From contig JAEXTR010000308.1 in NCBI GenBank assembly GCA_023406915.1, positions 1 through 15,282 on the forward strand: DNA of 15,282 bases, written 5' to 3'. The position numbers were made by a program, and so were the translations under genes. The first letter of the stretch is position 1. Each line of letters starts with the position of its first letter. The notes beneath the pieces were generated by a model. It saw nothing but the letters and a program-made list of their open reading frames with translations. It had not been told where the DNA came from and did not search any database. The stretch is from Bacteroidota bacterium (GTDB lineage: Bacteria; Bacteroidota; Ignavibacteria; Ignavibacteriales; Ignavibacteriaceae). Positions 1 to 6,385 of this stretch are shown here, piece by piece.

Positions 1-1674
1 GATACAGACAGGATCGACAAGGGAGTTGATCTTGATTACGATACGTGCCTTTTTTCCTGCTTTCGCGTTTTCAATCTCGCGGAAGACCAACTCAAGGACC
101 TTCTTTCTTAAACCAATTGGGGCAACAATGAGTTTCTTAAACTCGGTCTGCTCGCTAAATCCGGTAAGAAAATTAAATATGTCGGATACATCACTGCAGA
201 TTTCAGGATCGGATGTAAACATACCAATGTCTGTATATATCCTTGCTGTACCGGGGTTATAATTGCCAGTGGAAAGATGAACATAACGATGAAGCTTTTC
301 ATTCTCTTTTCGTACTACGAGAGTGATTTTCGCATGTGTTTTTAATCCCACAAGTCCATACACCACATGCACCCCGGCTTTTTCAAGTTCACGTGCCCAG
401 AAGATGTTGTTTTCTTCATCAAAACGGGCTTTCAGTTCAACAAGAACCGCGACTTGCTTATTTCTTTCTGCCGCTTCAATGAGGGCTTCGACTATCGGGC
501 TCTTTGGACCAACACGGTACAGAGTCTGTTTGATTGCAAGTACATCAGGGTCACGGGAAGCGTTCTTGATAAAGTCAACAACGGTAGAGAATGAGTCATA
601 AGGGTGGTGAAGAAGAATATCTCGCTTCTTTAGAGTGATGAAAAGGTTCTCCTCATCTTCCCATAAGCGTGGCAGGGGTGGGTGGAATGACTTTTCTTTC
701 AGACGTGGAAGTGGCAGATCATAAAGCTGCATGACATTGGGGAGTCCCAGCGGACCGCCAATAATATGAATATCGTTTTGGGTAAGTTCAAGATGCTCGG
801 TAAGCATTTTAAGCACTGTAGAACTCATCCGCTTTTCAACCTCGAGGCGGACTACATTACCAAATTTTCTTCTCCGGATATTTTCTTCAATCGTTTCAAG
901 CAGATCATCTGCTTCATCTTCCTGTATTTCGATGTCCGTATCGCGGGTAACCCTGAATCTGTAATACTCCAGAATTTCCATCTTGGGAAAGAGTAAGTGG
1001 AGGTTCTCACCGATAATATCACCTAGCCAGGCAAACTTGTGCTTCATCCCGTTCCCGTTCCGCTTCGAACTCTTAACCAGAGAATCAAGGTGGATAAGGC
1101 GAGGAAGTGAGTTGGGTACTTTGACGCGCGCAAAGCGGTTTTCACCTTTGGGTGACCGTATCGAAACTGCAAGATTGAGGCTAAGGTTAGAAATATACGG
1201 GAACGGACGTGAAGGGTCCACAGCAAGCGGAGTTAGTACCGGGAAAATTTCGTTTTTAAAGTACTCTTCCAGAATAGACCGTTCTTCATCGGAAAGTTCA
1301 GGATAGCGGCACACGTGAACACCGTTTTCCTTCAATCCGGGGAGCAGCGTATTTAGCCAAAGGTCAGAAACCTGCTCAAGCATCGGTTGCACTGCGCTTT
1401 CAATTCTGAGGAGCTGCTGCATTGGGGTGAGCCCATCAATCGTTAACTCATTGATACCCGCAGCAATTTGCTCTTTAATACCTGAAACGCGGATCATGTA
1501 AAATTCATCGAGGTTGCTGGAAAAAATAGAGATGAATTTCACCCTTTCAAGAAGCGGTAAATGGGGATTACAGGCTTCGTCAAGTACGCGGCGGTTAAAT
1601 TCTATCCAGCTCAGATCACGGTTAAAAAAGTTTTCCGGTCTGTTATATTTTGCGAGAATTTCTTTTTCTTTCAT
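1..1674 (-). CDS. ppk1: Polyphosphate kinase 1, partial (N-terminal 558 codons)
   Basis: This enzyme reversibly transfers the ATP gamma-phosphate onto inorganic polyphosphate through a phosphohistidine. The minus-strand reading frame is open from the ATG at 1674 to the window edge, where it is cut in frame after 558 codons; family members are about 690-720 residues. The N-terminal domain opens near residues 16-30 with FFNRDLSWIEFNRRV, a PPK1 hallmark. FSSNLDEFYMIRVSG follows. The catalytic region contains AIKQTLYRVG, VELKARFDEENN and LKTHAKITLVVR, in which His447 matches the autophosphorylated histidine of E. coli PPK1 (His435). HLSTGNYNPGTARIYTD follows. The second essential histidine lies beyond the window. 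The start is supported because the frame has an in-frame stop shortly upstream and no other ATG. It is transcribed divergently from the prenyltransferase gene. The family assignment is secure. Confidence 0.96.
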   Translation of the reverse strand, partial: MKEKEILAKYNRPENFFNRDLSWIEFNRRVLDEACNPHLPLLERVKFISIFSSNLDEFYMIRVSGIKEQIAAGINELTIDGLTPMQQLLRIESAVQPMLEQVSDLWLNTLLPGLKENGVHVCRYPELSDEERSILEEYFKNEIFPVLTPLAVDPSRPFPYISNLSLNLAVSIRSPKGENRFARVKVPNSLPRLIHLDSLVKSSKRNGNGMKHKFAWLGDIIGENLHLLFPKMEILEYYRFRVTRDTDIEIQEDEADDLLETIEENIRRRKFGNVVRLEVEKRMSSTVLKMLTEHLELTQNDIHIIGGPLGLPNVMQLYDLPLPRLKEKSFHPPLPRLWEDEENLFITLKKRDILLHHPYDSFSTVVDFIKNASRDPDVLAIKQTLYRVGPKSPIVEALIEAAERNKQVAVLVELKARFDEENNIFWARELEKAGVHVVYGLVGLKTHAKITLVVRKENEKLHRYVHLSTGNYNPGTARIYTDIGMFTSDPEICSDVSDIFNFLTGFSEQTEFKKLIVAPIGLRKKVLELVFREIENAKAGKKARIVIKINSLVDPVCI

Positions 1675-1748
1675 GTGCGTTTCACTTAATTTAAACCACT
1701 AATATAGCACTATTCCCAACGAAAAATGAATCCAAAAAGGTTTTCCTA
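1675..1748. promoter_or_regulatory. Divergent intergenic region, probable promoters
   Basis: This 74-base AT-rich gap separates two divergent genes, so it should carry promoters in both directions. On the minus strand TATATT (plus positions 1701-1706) resembles a -10 box for ppk1, with a weak TTCATT (1725-1730) 18 bases upstream. On the plus strand TATAGC (1703-1708) lies 16 bases after TTCACT (1681-1686). Neither -35 is good, so the exact boxes are uncertain. The location is the main argument. Confidence 0.35.
1734..1740 (+). promoter_or_regulatory. Ribosome binding site selecting a TTG start
   Basis: AAAAAGG at 1734-1740 is the only Shine-Dalgarno-like tract before the prenyltransferase gene. 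It is 8 bases from TTG 1749 but 14 bases from ATG 1755, which favours the TTG start. Confidence 0.45.
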
Positions 1749-2588
1749 TTGAGTATGCTCCTGAGTTCTCTGGTGCTGATCCGGTTTGTGAATATGCTGA
1801 TTTCATTCATAGCTGGTATGCTTTCAGTGTATCTGGCTGTACCAGAGAAGTTTCATCTGGCTACTGCACTTGTGGTGGGAATTACAGCCTCGTTGACTGC
1901 TGGATTTGGTAATGTCATAAATGATATAGCTGATATCGAAATTGACCGTATTAATAAACCAGAGCGTCCGCTGCCTTCAGGTCGGATAAGTATCCCGCAG
2001 GCTAAGTTTCTCGCGCTTTTACTATGTGGTGGAGCGATCCTGACAGGACTTTTGTACCTTCAGATTGGCCCAATTACAGTGCTTCTGTTTTCAAATTTCG
2101 TCATTGCCATGTACTCCCTCTTTTTGAAGCAAATTCCGCTTGCTGGCAATGCAGTGGTTGCTTTTTTTACCGGATTGGTATTCATCTATGGCGGCATGGC
2201 AGCGGGAAACCTGGCAGCAGGCTTTATACCGGCTGGTTTCGCGTTTCTCAGCAATTTCATTCGTGAGATTGTCAAAACTGCCGAAGATGTTGTGGGGGAT
2301 TCTGCACGTGGTGTTCTGACGTTTCCAGGTAAATATGGAACAGAGAATACGAAAAGACTGGGGAGGGTACTGAGCATGGTTTTATTTCTTGCGACCCTTC
2401 TTCCTTTTTTGACGCAGTGGTACAGGATAGAATACTTCATTATTGCTATGACGATGGTTAATCCCTTATTGGTTTTGGTGATTCGAAATGTGGGAAAGTG
2501 CAATAATGATAAAGACTGGCATGCCGTCAGCACACTGTTAAAGCTCGTCATGATTTCAGGATTGATAGCAATAGCGGCTGGTGTATGA
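1749..2588 (+). CDS. UbiA-family prenyltransferase, DGGGP-synthase-like
   Basis: This is an integral membrane prenyltransferase of the UbiA superfamily, 279 residues, with about eight or nine hydrophobic segments. The first Asp-rich motif NDxxDxxxD is intact (Asn58, Asp59, Asp62, Asp66), followed by RINKPERPLPSGRIS. The second motif sits in REIVKTAEDVVGDSARG, with Asp180 and Asp184 forming DxxxD. The wording GNVINDxxDxEIDRINxPxRPxPSG and the REIVK..EDV.GD loop resemble geranylgeranylglyceryl-phosphate geranylgeranyltransferases more than MenA, UbiA or chlorophyll synthases, but the substrate cannot be fixed from sequence alone. The start is TTG 1749, chosen from the ribosome-site spacing, or ATG 1755. 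The stop overlaps the rnhB start as ATGA, so the two genes are probably co-translated. Confidence 0.88.
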   Translation: MSMLLSSLVLIRFVNMLISFIAGMLSVYLAVPEKFHLATALVVGITASLTAGFGNVINDIADIEIDRINKPERPLPSGRISIPQAKFLALLLCGGAILTGLLYLQIGPITVLLFSNFVIAMYSLFLKQIPLAGNAVVAFFTGLVFIYGGMAAGNLAAGFIPAGFAFLSNFIREIVKTAEDVVGDSARGVLTFPGKYGTENTKRLGRVLSMVLFLATLLPFLTQWYRIEYFIIAMTMVNPLLVLVIRNVGKCNNDKDWHAVSTLLKLVMISGLIAIAAGV

Positions 2589-3217
2589 GGAAGTTTGATC
2601 AGGATATACGTCTCCAGTATGGATCACTGCTCGCTGGCACTGACGAAGCAGGCAGGGGACCACTTGCCGGACCGGTTGTGGCTGCTGCTGTTATGTTTGA
2701 TCCATCTGTAGATATCCCTGGAGTGGCTGACAGCAAAACTTTAAAGGAAGATCAGAGAGAACAGCTGTTCGCTGAGATCTGTGAAAAGTGTGTTTCATAT
2801 TCGATCACGGTCATTGGGGTTGAAGTGATTGAGAAAATCAATATACTTGCCTCCTCACTTTCGGCGATGAAAATATCTTCGGAAAAGATAATTCCTTTCC
2901 CTGCTGTAGTTCTGGTTGATGGTAACAGGGGGTTTCAGTTTCCAGGAAAGGTAGTTCCAGTCATCAAAGGGGACTGTAAATCAATGTCCATAGCAGCGGC
3001 GTCCATCCTGGCAAAGGTAACAAGAGACAGGATAATGCTTTCAATGCACGATCTTTATCCTGTTTACGGTTGGGACCATAACAAAGGATATCCCACAAAA
3101 GCTCACTTTAAGGTGATCCGGGAAAATGGAATAACTGTATTTCATCGTAAGAGTTTCTTAAAAAAGTTCTTTACAATGCAAGGTGAACTGGATTTTGGAG
3201 TGCCCGATGCTGAATAA
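2585..3217 (+). CDS. rnhB: Ribonuclease HII
   Basis: RNase HII cuts the RNA strand of RNA-DNA hybrids and starts removal of single ribonucleotides misincorporated in DNA, using two metal ions. The 210-residue protein has the family signature LAGTDEAGRGPLAGPVVAAAV near residues 16-36, with catalytic Asp20 and Glu21. VLVDGN supplies Asp112, and KGDCKSMSIAAASILAKVTRD supplies Asp130 and the conserved ASILAKVxRD helix. GWDHNKGYPTKAH near 162-174 is also typical. Length matches the family. The ATG overlaps the upstream TGA by the ATGA arrangement. It is followed by yraN, a pairing seen in many bacteria. Nothing in it looks damaged. Confidence 0.97.
   Translation: MRKFDQDIRLQYGSLLAGTDEAGRGPLAGPVVAAAVMFDPSVDIPGVADSKTLKEDQREQLFAEICEKCVSYSITVIGVEVIEKINILASSLSAMKISSEKIIPFPAVVLVDGNRGFQFPGKVVPVIKGDCKSMSIAAASILAKVTRDRIMLSMHDLYPVYGWDHNKGYPTKAHFKVIRENGITVFHRKSFLKKFFTMQGELDFGVPDAE
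3197..3200 (+). promoter_or_regulatory. Ribosome binding site deciding the yraN start
   Basis: GGAG at 3197-3200 lies 6 bases before ATG 3207, inside the end of rnhB. The earlier in-frame GTG at 3183 has no such tract, so ATG 3207 is preferred. Confidence 0.6.
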
Positions 3218-3575
3218 TGAAAAAAATACAAAAGTGAAGGGGAGCCAGTATGAGGATGATGCCGCACGCTATCTGGTTGACGACGGATGGAAAATTGAGG
3301 CACGAAACTACACATTTCATAAGGGTGAAATTGATATCATTGCCTATGAAGGTGAAACTCTGGTTTTTGTTGAAGTACGAATGAAAGAAAGTGATGCGTA
3401 CGGTTTACCTGAGGAGTCATTCACTCAACATAAGATCAAAACAGTAAAAAAAACTGCTGAGGGATATCTTTTTGAAAACAAAATTGAAGATGTTGCCTGC
3501 AGGTTTGATGTCATTGCGATTGTTCTTTCAGACGGGGGTAAGATTCATATCAATCATATACGGGACGCGTTCTAA
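3207..3575 (+). CDS. yraN: YraN/UPF0102 family endonuclease-like protein
   Basis: This is a small protein of 122 residues from the ATG at 3207. It has the restriction-endonuclease-like core of the UPF0102 family: GEIDIIA (Glu41, Asp43) followed by LVFVEVRMK (Glu56), the expected D...ExK/R-type metal site, and a helix beginning near THHK-like residues QHKIKTVKKTAEGYL. Biological function is not established for most members; a nuclease role is inferred from the fold. An upstream GTG at 3183 is in frame and would add eight residues, but it lacks a ribosome site. The chosen start overlaps rnhB by 11 bases. The rnhB-yraN neighbourhood supports the call. Confidence 0.9.
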   Translation: MLNNEKNTKVKGSQYEDDAARYLVDDGWKIEARNYTFHKGEIDIIAYEGETLVFVEVRMKESDAYGLPEESFTQHKIKTVKKTAEGYLFENKIEDVACRFDVIAIVLSDGGKIHINHIRDAF

Positions 3576-3742
3576 GTGCGGGCTCCCCTTCCCGATGATA
3601 TGACCGCTGGATCGGCTTCGCATCTCCCGGTTGACTCGGATTGATAACCGTCATATCTGAGAGCCTTTATTTTTATACCACCCTGCTTTTTCCTATTTTT
3701 CATACTTGGATAATCTTTTTTGATTTAGTTGATGTTGATCTT
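3576..3742 (+). promoter_or_regulatory. Structured leader before mlaE
   Basis: This is the region between the yraN stop and the likeliest mlaE start. Its first 65 bases are GC-richer than the surroundings. They hold a perfect 8-base inverted repeat, GATATGAC (3597-3604) and GTCATATC (3650-3657), separated by 45 bases, plus nested CGGTT (3628-3632) and AACCG (3646-3650). From about 3661 it becomes strongly T-rich. It could be a leader, a promoter or operator region, or a poor terminator for the preceding genes. A GATAAT (3709-3714) could serve as a -10 box but has no clear -35. Confidence 0.35.
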
Positions 3743-4543
3743 TTGAGCAAATCTTCCAAACATACATCTTCCATTGCTACTGCACGAATCCAGAGTTTTT
3801 TCTTTGAGATCGGCGGTTTATGGGATTTTACCGTCCGTTTTTTTAAGAATATCTTTCTTCCCCCTTATGAATTGGCAGAAATCAAAAAACACATGGACGA
3901 ACTTGGTGTAAAGACATTTCCGATCGTTAGTGTGACCGGCTTTATTATTGGTGTCGTGCTCACATTTCAGAGTCATCCGTTCATGGTTAGGTTTGGTGCA
4001 GAAGGTATGCTTCCGTATATGGTCTCTCTTTCTGTTGTGAGGGAACTTGGACCAGTTATCACTGCATTGATTTTTGCCGGACGTGTGAGTTCTGGTATTG
4101 GTGCCGAATTGGGCTCTATGCGGGTAACTGAGCAAATCGATGCAATGGAAGTCTCTGCCATTAATCCATTCCGGTTCCTAGTAGTGACCCGGATATTTGC
4201 CTGCTCAATTATTCTCCCCTTACTAACCGTGTATGTTAATTTTTTGGCAATTTTTGGCGGTTTCCTGGCAATGCAGTTTGTAGGGGGTATCTCATATGAT
4301 CTCTACATTGACCAGGTGATTGATGTCATCAAGTTTGGTGATATTATACCCTCTATCGGCAAGACAGTGTTCTTTGGATTTATTGTCGGACTTGTTGGGG
4401 CATATAAGGGATACAATGCAGATAAAGGCACTGAGGGGGTGGGTAAGGCATCAACATCCTCGGTTGTCGTATCATCATTGCTGATATTGATAGTTGATAT
4501 GGTTCTTGTTAAAGTTACGCTGTGGTTATGGCCAGTGAGTTAA
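3743..4543 (+). CDS. mlaE: MlaE/YrbE-type ABC transporter permease (MCE lipid transport)
   Basis: This is the inner-membrane permease of an MCE lipid transporter, which moves phospholipids between the inner membrane and the periplasmic MCE ring. The core is unmistakable: SVTGFIIGVVLTFQ, then SLSVVRELGPVITALIFAGR, then GAELGSMRVTEQIDAMEVSAINP, followed by several hydrophobic helices and a GYNADKGTEGVGKAST loop typical of the family. The start is uncertain. The frame has no ATG before the core and opens with TTG codons at 3641 and 3743. TTG 3743 gives 266 residues, matching E. coli MlaE (260). TTG 3641 gives 300 residues with an extra hydrophobic segment encoded by T-rich DNA. Neither has a Shine-Dalgarno site. 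The 3' end overlaps the ATPase gene by 16 bases. Confidence 0.92.
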   Translation: MSKSSKHTSSIATARIQSFFFEIGGLWDFTVRFFKNIFLPPYELAEIKKHMDELGVKTFPIVSVTGFIIGVVLTFQSHPFMVRFGAEGMLPYMVSLSVVRELGPVITALIFAGRVSSGIGAELGSMRVTEQIDAMEVSAINPFRFLVVTRIFACSIILPLLTVYVNFLAIFGGFLAMQFVGGISYDLYIDQVIDVIKFGDIIPSIGKTVFFGFIVGLVGAYKGYNADKGTEGVGKASTSSVVVSSLLILIVDMVLVKVTLWLWPVS

Positions 4544-5292
4544 TTGTAAAAATTGAACACCTTCACAAGTCATTCGGTGAACAAAAAGTTCTGGATGATG
4601 TGAGTATCACGGTGGAAGCCGGTGAGAACCTTGTTGTATTTGGCAGAAGTGGTAGTGGAAAGAGTGTATTACTGAAGTGTCTGGTTGGGTTGCTGCGCCC
4701 TGAAAAAGGGAATGTTCGTGTGCTTGGTGAAGATGTGCTTTCTCTGTCAATGAAAGGTCTGAATGAGGTACGGAAGCGGATTGGATTCTTGTTCCAGAGT
4801 GCAGCATTATATGACTCTATGACTGTCCGCCAGAATCTCTCATTCCCATTACAACGGAATTTTCAGTTTACCCAGGCTGAAGTAACGCATAAAGTCGAGC
4901 GGGCTCTCGAGATGGTGTCACTCCGTGATGCAATTGATAAAATGCCCTCAGAACTCTCGGGTGGCATGAAGAAACGTATCGGCCTGGCAAGGTCAATAAT
5001 TACAGAACCGAAGCTGATGTTATACGATGAGCCAACAACAGGACTTGATCCGATCACAACCAAAGAAATCAGTAAACTGATCAGGGACCTGCAAAAGGAA
5101 TTGAATATGACTTCCATTGCTGTGACTCATGATTTGATTTGTGCAGAGATTATTGAAGACCGAACCATCGTATTGCGGGACGGAAAAATTGCGCATGAAG
5201 GTGTGCTGGAGAATCTGGTTCATTCAGATGATCCGTTCCTGAAGAATTTTTTCAGTAAAGAGATTTTTGAAGAGCTTTCCGGGAGCATTTAA
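4528..5292 (+). CDS. mlaF: MlaF-type ABC transporter ATPase
   Basis: This is the cytoplasmic nucleotide-binding subunit that energises the MlaE permease. From ATG 4528 it has 254 residues: Walker A GRSGSGKS (39-46), Q-loop FQSAALYDSMTV near 89, signature LSGGMKKR (143-150), Walker B LMLYDEPTTGLDP starting at 163, and the H-loop VTHD with His201. FQSAALYDSMTV.QN is characteristic of the MlaF/Ttg2A group rather than of general importers. GTG 4522 is a possible start two codons earlier. The start lies inside mlaE and the stop shares one base with the MCE gene (TAATG), so the three genes are tightly coupled. Confidence 0.95.
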   Translation: MASELIVKIEHLHKSFGEQKVLDDVSITVEAGENLVVFGRSGSGKSVLLKCLVGLLRPEKGNVRVLGEDVLSLSMKGLNEVRKRIGFLFQSAALYDSMTVRQNLSFPLQRNFQFTQAEVTHKVERALEMVSLRDAIDKMPSELSGGMKKRIGLARSIITEPKLMLYDEPTTGLDPITTKEISKLIRDLQKELNMTSIAVTHDLICAEIIEDRTIVLRDGKIAHEGVLENLVHSDDPFLKNFFSKEIFEELSGSI

Positions 5293-6329
5293 TGTCAGAA
5301 AAAGCCAGCTATATCCGTTTAGGTGTTTTCGTTTTTATAGGAACAGTACTGTTAATTATCGGTATTTTTTATATCGGTAATAAACAGGCTCTCTTTTCAC
5401 CAACGTACTCTGTTCGGGCATCATTTAACAAAATCGAGGGATTGCGTGTAGGTGCACCAGTGTGGCTGAGTGGAATAAACGTTGGTAGTGTCAGCAATAT
5501 CAGCCTCAAGCAGGATAATAGTGGACGGGTTGAAGTGGCAATCAGGCTGCTATCGGATGTAAAGGATATTATCAGAACTAATACCGAGGCGTGGATCGAA
5601 ACTGAAGGGTTGGTTGGGAACAAAGTGTTGATTCTGAAACTTGGGAGTACCGACGCCCCGCTTGTAAAGGAAAATGATTACATTATTGGTGTTGACCCTA
5701 TGGGATTGGCAGTTATTGTAGGTGAAATCCGAAGTGTTCTTCAGAATACCCAGGGAATGACAAAGTACCTGACTGAAATCGTGCAAAAAGTAAATGAAGG
5801 TGATGGTACCATTGGAAAGTTGCTAAACGATGATGAATTATACAGAAACCTGAATACGTTATTAAGCAGTGCGAATAAAGGTCTTATCAGCGCTACAGGC
5901 AGTCTTGATACGCTTTCTGTATTAATGGGATCGATGAACTCAGAAGCCATATCGTTGTTCCGTGGTATTGACCGTACAATTGCTGATGTTGATTTGATTA
6001 TTAAGGATATTCGCAGCGGAAAAGGAGTTCTAGGCTCTCTGATTTCAGGCGAGAGTCCTATGAATGATTCTGTAAACCGTCTTCTAGGTAATGTAATTGT
6101 TATTACAGAGGAAGTAAAGCTGGGAGCATCAAGGTTTGCAGAAAATATGGAAGCACTGAAAAGAAACTGGTTGTTCAGAAGCTACTTTGAAGAGCGCGGA
6201 TATTATGATAAATCGGGGTATGAAATGAAACTGGATGAGCAGATTAAAGAAGTTGACGCAAAGATCAAGCTGCTTGAGGAGCGTATTTCCACACTGAAAG
6301 AGCTTGAAAAGCGGTCTGGTCATCAATAA
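5292..6329 (+). CDS. mlaD: MCE domain lipid-transport protein, MlaD-like
   Basis: This is the periplasmic, inner-membrane-anchored substrate-binding component of the MCE transporter, 345 residues. One N-terminal transmembrane helix spans about residues 9-29. A single MCE domain follows at about 38-117, with FNKIEGLRVGAPVWLSGINVGSV and a GLVGNKVLILKLG strand. It is much longer than E. coli MlaD (about 180 residues). The extra C-terminal part contains two similar short motifs, GDGTIGKLLNDDELY (170-184) and GKGVLGSLISGESPMND (243-259), in a helical region. NWLFRSYFEERGYYD (292-306) follows, and then a charged coiled coil to the end. Longer MCE proteins use such helices to form a periplasmic tube or needle; that is inferred here. 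No mlaC or mlaB gene is present nearby. Confidence 0.92.
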   Translation: MSEKASYIRLGVFVFIGTVLLIIGIFYIGNKQALFSPTYSVRASFNKIEGLRVGAPVWLSGINVGSVSNISLKQDNSGRVEVAIRLLSDVKDIIRTNTEAWIETEGLVGNKVLILKLGSTDAPLVKENDYIIGVDPMGLAVIVGEIRSVLQNTQGMTKYLTEIVQKVNEGDGTIGKLLNDDELYRNLNTLLSSANKGLISATGSLDTLSVLMGSMNSEAISLFRGIDRTIADVDLIIKDIRSGKGVLGSLISGESPMNDSVNRLLGNVIVITEEVKLGASRFAENMEALKRNWLFRSYFEERGYYDKSGYEMKLDEQIKEVDAKIKLLEERISTLKELEKRSGHQ

Positions 6330-6336
6330 CCAGATC
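6313..6336 (+). promoter_or_regulatory. Hairpin over the mlaD stop codon
   Basis: GGTCTGGT (6313-6320) and ACCAGATC (6329-6336) pair over 8 positions, one a G-T wobble, around an 8-base loop. The stem spans the mlaD stop codon (6327-6329). No T-run follows, so it is not a standard terminator. Confidence 0.4.
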
Positions 6337-6337
6337 A

Positions 6338-6358
6338 ATTCACCCATGAAGGGTGAAT
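6338..6358 (+). promoter_or_regulatory. Second hairpin before azgA
   Basis: ATTCACCC (6338-6345) and GGGTGAAT (6351-6358) form a perfect 8-base-pair stem with a 5-base loop. It begins two bases after the previous hairpin and covers a GTG at 6353 that could otherwise start the permease. It lacks a T-tract. It may be an operator, an RNA stabilising stem, or an attenuating structure between mlaD and azgA. Confidence 0.45.
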
Positions 6359-6385
6359 ACTCCGTTCTGTATCGATGGAAGTGCA

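Noticed and set aside
983..1306. A 107-codon plus-strand frame within the ppk1 region.
   Set aside because: The minus strand here encodes continuous, conserved PPK1; the plus-strand product is Arg/Ser-rich and without recognisable motifs.
2186..2551. A 121-codon minus-strand frame opposite the prenyltransferase.
   Set aside because: It is antisense to conserved prenyltransferase sequence, including the second Asp-rich motif, with no ribosome site or family resemblance.
3579..3594. CGGG...CCCG as a terminator stem after yraN.
   Set aside because: It has only four base pairs with an 8-base loop and no T-run directly after it.
6330..6385. A purine riboswitch before the AzgA permease.
   Set aside because: The gap is about 56 bases and holds two simple hairpins; a three-way junction aptamer with its conserved loops does not fit.
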